This document shows positions 17,116 through 25,600 of a DNA stretch of 64,000 nt, piece after piece. The stretch comes from Limnobaculum parvum. GTDB taxonomy: Bacteria > Pseudomonadota > Gammaproteobacteria > Enterobacterales > Enterobacteriaceae. The stretch spans positions 2,700,001 through 2,764,000 of the forward strand of contig NZ_CP029185.2 of the NCBI RefSeq assembly GCF_003096015.2. The letters run 5' to 3'. The position numbers and the translations under genes are program-made. The notes under the pieces were generated by a model, which was not told where the DNA came from, did no database searches, and worked only from the letters and a program-made list of their open reading frames with translations. Within the stretch, counting starts at the first letter, position 1; the number at the start of each line of letters is the position of its first letter.

Positions 17116-19794
17116 TCAGTTAGCCTTTTCAGGACGGCTGAAGCGCTTACCATCATGGCTCTGACTGCGAACAGACACATCACCCTTCACTTCTGGTTTC
17201 GCGTTAGCATCATAATGTTTCCAGCTCTTACCGTTATCAGTAGTGTATTGGATGATAACGCCAGGCAGAGCAACGTTAGCTTCCAGTTTGCCATTAACCA
17301 CTTTCGCTCCCGGTACTGGTAAACGGTAAGAAACACCGGCTTTATCCAGCTTCGCAAGCTCACGTTGGCCAACAATATTGGCAAAACGGATCCAGTCGTT
17401 ATTCAATGCAGCTTTATCAACAAATGTTGTTGCGCCACCTTTGAATTCTTTGCCCTTCTGATAATCCAGTTCCCATGAAGCACGGTGCCACGCACGTTCT
17501 GCCAGCGGCATCATGCGAGGATAAATCATATACTCCATTTGGTCGTCAGTACGCACCACTTCACTCCAGAGTTGTCCGGACATACCATAAGCTCCCGGCC
17601 ATTCTTTATCACTCTTGGCAGCGAAGGCATTACCATCGCGGTCGACTGATGTTTCTGCGTTCTGAGGTAAGTTGTTTGGTGCAAAGCTGAATAGTTTACG
17701 CTCGTCACTGAAGCGTGTACCCCAATAGTAACCGCGCTCTTGTGGATTCACTTCATACGGGAAGTCTAAGTAGACGTAATCCGGGTTAGAAATAACCACT
17801 TCATAGCCTTTATTTGCCCACTCGTTAGCGGAGTCAAACCCGCCCCAGTACAGCGTATCCCAGAAGTTAACACCAACACGCTTAGTGGCAAATGCTTTGG
17901 CATCTTTAGCGTCTTTCAAGCCATCTTGCCATGCCTGCATTCTTTCAATGCCGTGAGCATTAACCAGTTTGCTAACTTCCAGAGCAAAATGACTTGGCAG
18001 GTGTTCGTAATCTTCAATCTTGCCCTCTTTGATCATCGTCTGACATACCTGAGATTTAGCCCAAGGTTTGTCTTCTTTACTCTGATCGATAGTGCCTTTA
18101 AATGCTTCTTTCTTTTCAGCTTTCAGATCCTGATAGCCTGCACCTAAGCGAATATTTTTCGCTTCGTCGCCACCAAAGTGCCAAGTCCCGATTGGCTGAC
18201 CCGCTTCTTTGTGCATGGCGGCAACTTCACCAATCACCTTATCTACAAAGCGCTTGGATGACTCCAGACATGGGTTCAGGTAGCTCATACGGTTATAGAA
18301 CTGAACGGAAGTGGTATTAGAGGTATCCGTTGGATCCAACAGGCGGAACTCATTTGCCTCTTTTTCTTTGCCTTCTTTCATCAGGCGATCGTGACGTGCT
18401 TCCATTGATACGATTGCGGCACGTGCGTGAGCAGGCATATCAATTTCAGGGATCACTTCGATTTGGCGTGCATTCGCGTATTTTACAATCTCGATATAGT
18501 CGGCACGGGTGAAGTGACCGCTACCGTTATTGTTGCTATCCGGCCCCGAACCTAACTGAGGTAACAGGCAGCTCTTCTCATCCAGATCGTGACAGCGCTT
18601 GCTGCCCACATCGGTCAACTCAGGTAGCCCAGGGATCTCAATACGCCAGCCTTCATCATCACTTAAGTGGAAGTGGAATTTATTCAGCTTATAGGTCGAC
18701 ATTTGGTCTAACAGACGCAGTACTGCTGCCTTAGTATGGAAGTTACGACCCACATCAAGGAAGATGGCACGGTATTCAAAACGTGGTGCATCTTTAGCAT
18801 CCAGCGTGGCAATTTTCTTGCTGCCGTCAGCAGGTAACAGAGAAAGAATGGATTGCAGACCATAGAACACACCGGCCTGATCGTATGCGGTAATTTCAGC
18901 CCCTTTTTCACCGATTTTCAGTTCATAAGCGCCAGAAACAGCCATTGGGCCTTTAAACGCATCGGCAGAAATTGCTGCTTTCACCGGATAACCTGAGGCA
19001 TTGTCAGCAACACCTAACGCTTTAAAATGCTTCAGTACGGCATCGGTTGCTACTTTATCCAGATCTTTCGCTTCCAGAGAGATACCCTTGCTCAGATCCA
19101 CATCTTTCTCATGAACCGTCACTTCCATTGGCGTTGGAATGATTTGCCCACGCAGATCCGCAGCAGGTAACACTTTCACATCGGCGTTCTTATCAAAGCG
19201 GTTAGCGGTGTTCATCAAGATGTTATGGTCGTCTTTAGTACGTTTCCATACATCACCATAGTTTTCACCGGCCAATGGATCGCTGAATTTACTTAAATCT
19301 TCGGTGTCAGTACTGGCGATAACTTTTGCTTTCGCGCCTTCAGACGCGGCATACCAACGCGGTATCGCGTCAGTTTTAAAGATCTGCCAGTATTCAGCAA
19401 TAATTGGGATTTCGACGGTTTTATTTTCAGGGAAAGAGGTGAATTTGTCAGTTGGTTCCAGCTTATGTAAGTCACCGGTCACCAGACTAATTTTGAACTG
19501 GTCGTTATCAACCCGCAGGATCTGACGAATACTATGGAAATAGATCGCCCAATCTTTACCTTTAATTTCTGCTGAAGGGTTAGTCAGCGTAAACGTGAGC
19601 TTAGTACAAGAGGCCCAGTCGGCACCCAAAGCGCTACAATCTACCCCGTGTTCGGCAGCCAGATTATCAACAATCTTGTAATTAACTTTAAGATGGCTCA
19701 ACTGGTCAACGGTTTTTTGGTCAGCATTGGCGCTGCCAACAAAACCGCAGGTGGCGGCTAAGACTGCAAGGGTACTTAGTTTGAACTTATTCAT
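17116..19794 (-). CDS. chb: Beta-N-acetylhexosaminidase / chitobiase (GH20)
   Basis: Secreted or periplasmic enzyme that splits chitobiose and short chitin oligomers to GlcNAc. The 892-residue protein has a signal peptide (about 24 residues, ending SANA) and an N-terminal carbohydrate-binding CHB_HEX domain (to about 190). A GH20b domain follows, then the GH20 barrel (from about 340) with the catalytic Asp-Glu pair in WHFGGDEAKN. A C-terminal CHB_HEX_C domain closes the protein. Length and layout match the Serratia chitobiase (about 885). It starts 22 bases after chiQ, so it is co-transcribed with it. Confidence 0.93.
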   Translation of the reverse strand: MNKFKLSTLAVLAATCGFVGSANADQKTVDQLSHLKVNYKIVDNLAAEHGVDCSALGADWASCTKLTFTLTNPSAEIKGKDWAIYFHSIRQILRVDNDQFKISLVTGDLHKLEPTDKFTSFPENKTVEIPIIAEYWQIFKTDAIPRWYAASEGAKAKVIASTDTEDLSKFSDPLAGENYGDVWKRTKDDHNILMNTANRFDKNADVKVLPAADLRGQIIPTPMEVTVHEKDVDLSKGISLEAKDLDKVATDAVLKHFKALGVADNASGYPVKAAISADAFKGPMAVSGAYELKIGEKGAEITAYDQAGVFYGLQSILSLLPADGSKKIATLDAKDAPRFEYRAIFLDVGRNFHTKAAVLRLLDQMSTYKLNKFHFHLSDDEGWRIEIPGLPELTDVGSKRCHDLDEKSCLLPQLGSGPDSNNNGSGHFTRADYIEIVKYANARQIEVIPEIDMPAHARAAIVSMEARHDRLMKEGKEKEANEFRLLDPTDTSNTTSVQFYNRMSYLNPCLESSKRFVDKVIGEVAAMHKEAGQPIGTWHFGGDEAKNIRLGAGYQDLKAEKKEAFKGTIDQSKEDKPWAKSQVCQTMIKEGKIEDYEHLPSHFALEVSKLVNAHGIERMQAWQDGLKDAKDAKAFATKRVGVNFWDTLYWGGFDSANEWANKGYEVVISNPDYVYLDFPYEVNPQERGYYWGTRFSDERKLFSFAPNNLPQNAETSVDRDGNAFAAKSDKEWPGAYGMSGQLWSEVVRTDDQMEYMIYPRMMPLAERAWHRASWELDYQKGKEFKGGATTFVDKAALNNDWIRFANIVGQRELAKLDKAGVSYRLPVPGAKVVNGKLEANVALPGVIIQYTTDNGKSWKHYDANAKPEVKGDVSVRSQSHDGKRFSRPEKAN

Positions 19795-19816
19795 GCTTAT
19801 CTTGCTCCGTTTTTAA

Positions 19817-20146
19817 TTAACCATTATTTGCGCGAATTTCTTGCCAGACCTTATCGCATTGTTTCTCATATGCTTGGCCATTACCGGTTTTAGCTGCCTG
19901 CAGGCAACGCTGATAGTCCAGCACCCGAACCGTCTCTTTCTCTGCAAACTCTTGATGCTTTTTATCTTTCTTCAAAACATCTAATACTGACTGGCAGGCC
20001 TGAAGTTTTTCTGGAGAATCTTTAGAAGTATTAATACAGGCGCTGTAGGCATCTCTGAGAGAGACATCTTCCTGCACGGTTTCTGTTTGAGGGGCACAAG
20101 CACCTAAAGTAATGGTCATCGCAATAATAAGTAAAATTTTTTGCAT
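19817..20146 (-). CDS. chiQ: ChiQ-family lipoprotein
   Basis: Small lipoprotein partnered with chitoporin; function unknown. The 109-residue product has a lipoprotein signal (MQKILLIIAMTITLGAC), giving Cys17 as the lipidated residue. The mature part carries the YbfN/ChiQ stretches SACINTSKDSPEKLQACQSVL, interrupted here by no gaps, and EKETVRVLDYQRCLQA, with four further cysteines. It lies between chiP, behind a terminator hairpin, and the chitobiase gene, 22 bases away. This is the chiP-chiQ-chitobiase order also known in Serratia. Confidence 0.9.
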   Translation of the reverse strand: MQKILLIIAMTITLGACAPQTETVQEDVSLRDAYSACINTSKDSPEKLQACQSVLDVLKKDKKHQEFAEKETVRVLDYQRCLQAAKTGNGQAYEKQCDKVWQEIRANNG

Positions 20147-20160
20147 GGCGGATAATCCTA

Positions 20161-20193
20161 TAAAAAACCTCAGCCTGAAAACTCAGGCTGAGG
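20161..20193 (-). terminator. Strong terminator between chiP and chiQ
   Basis: On the minus strand CCTCAGCCTGA pairs perfectly with TCAGGCTGAGG around a four-base loop, followed by six T. It lies in the 55-base gap between chiP and chiQ, inside what is otherwise an operon. It should reduce chiQ and chitobiase expression relative to chiP. Confidence 0.9.
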
Positions 20194-20201
20194 TAAAAGC
20201 A

Positions 20202-21596
20202 TTAGAAAATGGTGAATGGCGCAATAACCATAAACTTAACGTCGCGTTCATCTTGGAACATGTTGCCGTAGCCGTTGCTCCCAGTTGAGTTATTAGAATG
20301 GTTGTCATACTGAGTAAAGTGCAGCTTAAACAATGTACCTTTAGCACGACCATCTTGGATGGTATACAGGGCATCCAGACTATAAGCGCTTTCTTTTACC
20401 TTCTGGCTCTGATCATATGCTTCATTAGTGCTTGGTTTAGCATCCCATCCATAGGCATAAGACCCCCCCACTGCCCATCCCGCTAAATCCCACTTGCTCA
20501 GGTCATACATTACACCGGCAAATACGGCTTTCTCGTCGTTAGCGTTAAAGTCTGAACGGTTATCCCACCAAATATCTAAGCGACCGTTAGAAGATGCGTA
20601 GGTTGGCGTCATACGCTGTAGGAAATATCCCTGATTGCCATCGGCTTGAACCCAAGTTCCTTCTAGACGGAAATCAAATTGCCCCGCTTTGTAACCAACA
20701 GTTAGCGCTTGTAACCATGCTAAGCCATCATAAATATCGTTAACCCCACCGCCCGTAACTTTATCCCGTGTACCGTAGAATTGATAACTGGTGCTTAACG
20801 GGTTACCCAATACGTCAAATTTATAAGAACTCTTGGCAAAATATTGATCTACATAGCCCTGTGCCTGACCAAAAGCCGCCTCTAACACTAAGTTATTTTT
20901 AAAATCATACTTAGCACCCACCGAATGCAAATAGTCAACTTTGGTCTTTTGATCATTCTGATAAAAACCATCGGTTTCAAGGTGCCATGGCGCTTTATAT
21001 TCGTTGGTCCACATGTAGGAAAAGCTCAGCGCCCCTGCTTTATCAAAGTCAAAATTAGCACCAGCCTCAGCCCCCTGATATGTACCAGGTAATAAGCTCC
21101 AGTGTGGAGCTAATAGAGTTTGACCAGATGGCTGAATATAACCGCCTCTCGCCCAAACCGGACCATATTTAAATTTAGCCGCGGCTTTATACAGGCTAAT
21201 ACCACTCTTATCACCAGACCAATCTTCATCATAAGCGTGGTTTGACGAAGAAAAAGCAATTTCATTTGGATGCTTACTATCGTTGGCTTCAGCCATTTCA
21301 ATTGCGGTGAACGCAGCAATGTCTAAACCAAACATATCGGCAGCATAACCGGAGGAGAAATCAAGATTAGCGTTCCAAGTCGAATGGGACAGGTTAGTCT
21401 CATAGTTTCCAGTACTGGCATCTTTACGATCTCGTTCACGCTGCCAGTAATAAATACCACCGGTCATTGTCGAGTCTTCAACAAAGCCTTTACCTTCCGC
21501 CGCTGCTTCAGGAATAAAAAACTGCCCTGACGCTAAAGTGGCTCCTGCGATAACATATGCCAAATACTTTCGCTTGAAACTATTAATTGTTCTCAT
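20202..21596 (-). CDS. chiP: Chitoporin (OprD family)
   Basis: Outer-membrane porin for chito-oligosaccharides. The ATG at 21596 (MRTINSFKRKYLAYVIAGATL) is preferred, giving 464 residues; a TTG five codons upstream is in frame, and GGAG lies nine bases before the ATG. A signal peptide ends near AAAEG. The mature protein shows the ChiP/OprD stretches TGGIYYWQRERDRKD, SGYAADMFGLDIAAFTAIEMA, GRLDIWWDNRSDFNA and QDERDVKFMVIAPFTIF with a C-terminal Phe typical of barrels. A strong terminator follows. E. coli chiP is silenced by the sRNA ChiX; I could not identify the pairing site here. Confidence 0.95.
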   Translation of the reverse strand: MRTINSFKRKYLAYVIAGATLASGQFFIPEAAAEGKGFVEDSTMTGGIYYWQRERDRKDASTGNYETNLSHSTWNANLDFSSGYAADMFGLDIAAFTAIEMAEANDSKHPNEIAFSSSNHAYDEDWSGDKSGISLYKAAAKFKYGPVWARGGYIQPSGQTLLAPHWSLLPGTYQGAEAGANFDFDKAGALSFSYMWTNEYKAPWHLETDGFYQNDQKTKVDYLHSVGAKYDFKNNLVLEAAFGQAQGYVDQYFAKSSYKFDVLGNPLSTSYQFYGTRDKVTGGGVNDIYDGLAWLQALTVGYKAGQFDFRLEGTWVQADGNQGYFLQRMTPTYASSNGRLDIWWDNRSDFNANDEKAVFAGVMYDLSKWDLAGWAVGGSYAYGWDAKPSTNEAYDQSQKVKESAYSLDALYTIQDGRAKGTLFKLHFTQYDNHSNNSTGSNGYGNMFQDERDVKFMVIAPFTIF

Positions 21597-22109
21597 CCTC
21601 AACGTCTCCAAGATATCACATGGTTAAAATTGCCCATCTCAGAATCCCCACTGAATGAGCCTTTGTAATGTTTCGTAAGCTCAAGCATATTTTTCGCGAC
21701 GCGAATTATCAACGCATTTTATAAGTAAATGTTAAAATCATGACATGTGGCACAAAATGATAAAAAAGGCGAAAACAACAAAGAAAACAGACTAAACGAA
21801 ATAATTTATTGTTATTTATAAAGAAATAATGACACTAAAAACACATTGAATACAAAAACCAATCGATGTGTTATCACAAAGATAATTATTCAAATTAAAT
21901 AACTTGTCATTCAATTAACATATTTTCTATAACGAAAAATGATGGCGCATTATTTTTCGCAAAAATGGTTATATCGCTTCAATTAGGTTGGGAGTAATGC
22001 AAGAAAAGGGAGAGGTACCGAAAAATGGCAGTAATGGGTGATTCAATAAATTTTCCACATAAAAAAACCGCCTTAGCGGTTTTTTTAATATAAACGAATA
22101 ACCAGTGAA
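21597..22109. other. chiP upstream region
   Basis: This 513-base, strongly AT-rich gap holds the chiP promoter and leader on the right-hand side of chiP, and the lpd terminator near 22061-22087. I saw no convincing CRP palindrome and no ChiX-complementary tract, but a computed search would be better than my eye. Confidence 0.5.
22061..22087 (-). terminator. Rho-independent terminator of lpd
   Basis: AAACCGC and GCGGTTT flank a CTTA loop, with A-runs and T-runs on both sides. It lies 23 bases after the lpd stop and can work in both directions. Confidence 0.85.
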
Positions 22110-23534
22110 TTACTTTTTCTTCGCTTTCGGGTTAGGTAAGTCAGTCACTGTACCTTCGTAAACTTCCGCAGCCAAACCAACTGATTCATGCAATGTTGGG
22201 TGAGCATGAATAGTTAATGCGATATCTTCTGCATCACAGCCCATTTCAATCGCTAAACCAATTTCACCTAACAGTTCACCACCGTTGGTACCTACAATGG
22301 CACCACCGATAATACGGTGAGAATCTTTATCGAAAATCAGCTTGGTCATACCATCCGCACAGTCAGAAGCAATCGCACGACCGGAGGCCGCCCACGGGAA
22401 AGTGGATACTTCATAGTTGATCCCTTTCTCTTTTGCTTCTTTCTCTGTCAGCCCAACCCATGCCACTTCTGGCTCAGTATAGGCAATCGATGGAATAACT
22501 TTCGGATCGAAGTAGTGTTTCTTACCAGAAATAACTTCTGCTGCTACGTGACCTTCATGAACACCTTTGTGAGCCAACATCGGTTGACCAACGATGTCTC
22601 CGATAGCAAAAATATGAGGAACATTAGTACGCATTTGCTTATCAACGTGGATAAAGCCGCGATCATCAACTTCAATACCTGCTTTACCCGCTTCCAGCAG
22701 TTTGCCATTTGGTACACGACCAATAGCAACCAGAACGGCATCGTAGCACTGTGGCTCGGCAGGCGCTTTCTTGCCTTCCATCGTCACATAAATACCGTCT
22801 TCTTTCGCTTCAACTGCGGTTACTTTGGTTTCCAGCATCAAGTTAAACTGCTTGCTGATACGCTTGGTAAATACTTTAACAACGTCTTTATCTGCGGCAG
22901 GAATGACTTGATCAAACATTTCCACTACGTCGATCTGAGAACCCAGCGCGTGATAAACCGTGCCCATTTCCAGACCGATAATACCACCGCCCATAACCAG
23001 CAGGCGCTTAGGTACCGATTTCAGCGCTAATGCGTCAGTAGAGTCCCAAACACGTGGATCTTCATGAGGAATGAATGGTAACTGGATAGGACGCGAACCC
23101 GCAGCAATAATAGCGTTGTCAAAATTAATGTTAGTTACGCCATTCTCACCTTCAACCGCAATGGTATTCGGGCCAACAAACTTACCATAACCATTAACTA
23201 CCTGAACTTTACGCATCTTGGCCATACCTGCCAGACCGCCAGTCAGTTGGTCGATAACTTTTTCTTTCCAGACTCTCACTTTATCGATATCGGTTTTTGG
23301 CTCACCAAAAACAATACCGTGTACGGCCAGTGCTTTTGCTTCTTCAATCACTTTAGCTACGTGAAGCAGCGCTTTTGACGGGATACAACCTACGTTCAAA
23401 CATACGCCACCCAGAGTGGAATAACGTTCAACGATAATGGTGTCCAGACCTAAATCCGCGCAGCGGAAAGCTGCTGAATAACCTGCGGGACCTGCTCCAA
23501 GTACCACAACCTGAGTTTTAATATCAGTACTCAT
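22110..23534 (-). CDS. lpd: Dihydrolipoyl dehydrogenase (E3)
   Basis: FAD-dependent E3 subunit shared by the pyruvate and 2-oxoglutarate dehydrogenase complexes and the glycine cleavage system. It reoxidises dihydrolipoyl groups with NAD. The 474 residues match E. coli. The N-terminal dinucleotide motif is VVLGAGPAGYSAAFRCADLG, with the redox disulfide in GGVCLNVGCIPSK. A second GxGxxG is in VMGGGIIGLEMG, and the catalytic His-Glu pair is in HAHPTLHESVG near the C-terminus. It is separated from aceF by a terminator and a 180-base gap that probably holds its own promoter. Confidence 0.97.
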   Translation of the reverse strand: MSTDIKTQVVVLGAGPAGYSAAFRCADLGLDTIIVERYSTLGGVCLNVGCIPSKALLHVAKVIEEAKALAVHGIVFGEPKTDIDKVRVWKEKVIDQLTGGLAGMAKMRKVQVVNGYGKFVGPNTIAVEGENGVTNINFDNAIIAAGSRPIQLPFIPHEDPRVWDSTDALALKSVPKRLLVMGGGIIGLEMGTVYHALGSQIDVVEMFDQVIPAADKDVVKVFTKRISKQFNLMLETKVTAVEAKEDGIYVTMEGKKAPAEPQCYDAVLVAIGRVPNGKLLEAGKAGIEVDDRGFIHVDKQMRTNVPHIFAIGDIVGQPMLAHKGVHEGHVAAEVISGKKHYFDPKVIPSIAYTEPEVAWVGLTEKEAKEKGINYEVSTFPWAASGRAIASDCADGMTKLIFDKDSHRIIGGAIVGTNGGELLGEIGLAIEMGCDAEDIALTIHAHPTLHESVGLAAEVYEGTVTDLPNPKAKKK

Positions 23535-23620
23535 CTATGACCTCTTAAATTTTTCTCGGCCGACCGGCGTTGGTTCTGTTTCATCATAGTGTGCATTGCC
23601 GGAACCTGTGTGACCACTTC

Positions 23621-23648
23621 AGTTTACAGAAACATAACAATTCTGCAA
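23621..23648 (-). promoter_or_regulatory. Candidate lpd promoter
   Basis: On the minus strand TTGCAG (23643-23648) and TAAACT (23621-23626) are 16 bases apart, between the aceF terminator and lpd. In E. coli lpd has its own promoter at this place. The match is modest. Confidence 0.35.
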
Positions 23649-23685
23649 ACAAGAGTGCCCAATAATTCCGTACAAAACAAGAATT

Positions 23686-23708
23686 AAAAGGCCAGCCAAT
23701 GGCCGGCC
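23686..23708 (-). terminator. Rho-independent terminator of aceF
   Basis: On the minus strand GGCCGGCC pairs with GGCTGGCC (one mismatch-like G-T) around a three-base loop, followed by TTTTAATT. It lies just after the aceF stop. Confidence 0.8.
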
Positions 23709-23714
23709 CTCAAA

Positions 23715-25586
23715 TTACATCACTAAACGGCGGATGTCAGACATCGCATCATTAATGAAACTGATGAAACGTGCACCATCAGCACCGTCGATCACGCGGT
23801 GATCGTAGGAGAGAGACAGTGGCAGCATTAGACGTGGTGCAAATTCTTTACCGTTCCAAACCGGCTTCATTGACGATTTGGAGACGCCTAAGATAGCCAC
23901 TTCTGGTGCGTTAACAATTGGTGTAAACGCAGTACCACCGATACCACCGAGGCTGGAGATAGTGAAGCAACCACCCTGCATATCGGACGCTGTCAGCTTA
24001 CCGGCACGTGCTTTCTTGGATATTTCAGCCAGCTCACGGGACAGTTCAACGATACCTTTCTTATTCACATCGCGAAATACCGGAACCACTAGGCCATTTG
24101 GTGTATCAACCGCCACACCAATGTTGATGTATTTCTTCAGCGTTAACTTCTGACCATCTTCAGACAGTGAACTATTAAAGCGCGGCAATTCTTCCAGCGC
24201 TTTCGCTACTGCCTTCATGATGAAGACCAGCGGAGTGATTTTCACATCCAGCTTTTTCTTCTCGGCTTCAACGTTTTGCTGCTTACGGAAAGCTTCAACA
24301 TCAGTAATATCTGTTTCGTCAAACTGTGTAACGTGAGGGATCATCACCCAGTTACGATGCAGGTTAGCGCCAGAGATCTTCTGGATACGACCCAGTTCAA
24401 CTTCTTCAATGTCACCAAACTTGCTGAAGTCAACTTTCGGCCACGGTAACAAACCCGGTAGAGAACCACCAGAAGCCGCAACCGCACCAGATTCAACGCG
24501 TTTAACCGCATCTTTCACGTAGGCCTGAACGTCTTCTTTCAGAATACGGCCTTTACGACCAGTACCTTTCACTTTCGCCAGGTTAACGCCAAACTCACGC
24601 GCCAGACGACGGATAACCGGAGTCGCGTGGATATAAGCATCGTTCACTGCAAATTCATTGCTGCCGGAAGCTGCCGGTGCCGCTGGTTTAGCCGCGGTAA
24701 CCGCTGGAGCCGGTGCCACAGCAGCCGAAGCGGGGGCACTTGCCGCAGCAGGCGCAGCGCCTGCCACTTCAAACACCATAATCAATGAGCCAGTAGACAC
24801 TTTGCTGCCCACCTGTACTTTGATCTCTTTAATGGTACCTGCAAACGGAGCGGGAACTTCCATCGAGGCTTTATCACCTTCAACGGTAATCAGTGATTGC
24901 TCAGCTTCAATTTTGTCGCCGACTTTCACCAGCACTTCGGTCACTTCGACTTCGTCACCGCCGATATCCGGAACCTGAACCTCTTTCGCTGAAACACCAC
25001 TCGCTGCCGCCGGAGCCGCCACTGAAACAGGTGCACTTGCAGCAGGCGCAGCGCCTGCCACTTCAAATACCATAATCAATGTACCAGTAGACACTTTGTT
25101 GCCCACCTGAACTTTGATCTCTTTAATGATACCTGCAAACGGAGCTGGGACTTCCATTGAGGCTTTATCACCTTCAACGGTAATCAGTGATTGTTCAGCT
25201 TCAACTTTATCACCCACTTTCACCAGCACTTCGGTCACTTCGACTTCGTCACCGCCAATGTCAGGAACCTGAACATTTTTAGCTGCTGAAGCCGCCGGAG
25301 CACTGGCTGCCGGAGCAGCAGCCGGAGCTTCTGCTTTCGGAGCTGGTGCTGCATCAGCACCATCAAAAATCATAATCAGCGAACCGGTAGACACTTTATT
25401 GCCCACCTGAACTTTAATTTCTTTAATCACGCCACCCTGTGGTGAAGGAACTTCCATTGAAGCTTTATCACCTTCAACAGTGATCAGTGATTGCTCAGCC
25501 TCAACGGTATCACCCACTTTCACCAGCAGTTCGGTTACTTCTACTTCGTCAGCACCGATGTCCGGCACTTTGATTTCAATAGTCAT
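23715..25586 (-). CDS. aceF: Dihydrolipoamide acetyltransferase (E2 of PDH)
   Basis: Core E2 subunit of pyruvate dehydrogenase that carries the swinging lipoyl arms and forms acetyl-CoA. The 623 residues contain three N-terminal lipoyl domains, each with a VEGDKASMEVP site (modified lysines near 41, 141 and 239). Ala/Pro-rich linkers join them. A peripheral-subunit-binding domain follows (ATPVIRRLAREFGVNL). The catalytic domain ends with SYDHRVIDGADGARF holding the active His. The three domains are nearly identical to each other. It lies 14 bases after aceE in the same operon. Confidence 0.97.
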   Translation of the reverse strand: MTIEIKVPDIGADEVEVTELLVKVGDTVEAEQSLITVEGDKASMEVPSPQGGVIKEIKVQVGNKVSTGSLIMIFDGADAAPAPKAEAPAAAPAASAPAASAAKNVQVPDIGGDEVEVTEVLVKVGDKVEAEQSLITVEGDKASMEVPAPFAGIIKEIKVQVGNKVSTGTLIMVFEVAGAAPAASAPVSVAAPAAASGVSAKEVQVPDIGGDEVEVTEVLVKVGDKIEAEQSLITVEGDKASMEVPAPFAGTIKEIKVQVGSKVSTGSLIMVFEVAGAAPAAASAPASAAVAPAPAVTAAKPAAPAASGSNEFAVNDAYIHATPVIRRLAREFGVNLAKVKGTGRKGRILKEDVQAYVKDAVKRVESGAVAASGGSLPGLLPWPKVDFSKFGDIEEVELGRIQKISGANLHRNWVMIPHVTQFDETDITDVEAFRKQQNVEAEKKKLDVKITPLVFIMKAVAKALEELPRFNSSLSEDGQKLTLKKYINIGVAVDTPNGLVVPVFRDVNKKGIVELSRELAEISKKARAGKLTASDMQGGCFTISSLGGIGGTAFTPIVNAPEVAILGVSKSSMKPVWNGKEFAPRLMLPLSLSYDHRVIDGADGARFISFINDAMSDIRRLVM

Positions 25587-25600
25587 TTAATCTTTACCTC

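Noticed and set aside
21597..22060. ChiX pairing site or CRP palindrome in the chiP leader
   Set aside because: Several TGTG/CACA-like fragments are present, but none has correct spacing, and no stretch clearly complementary to ChiX was found by eye.
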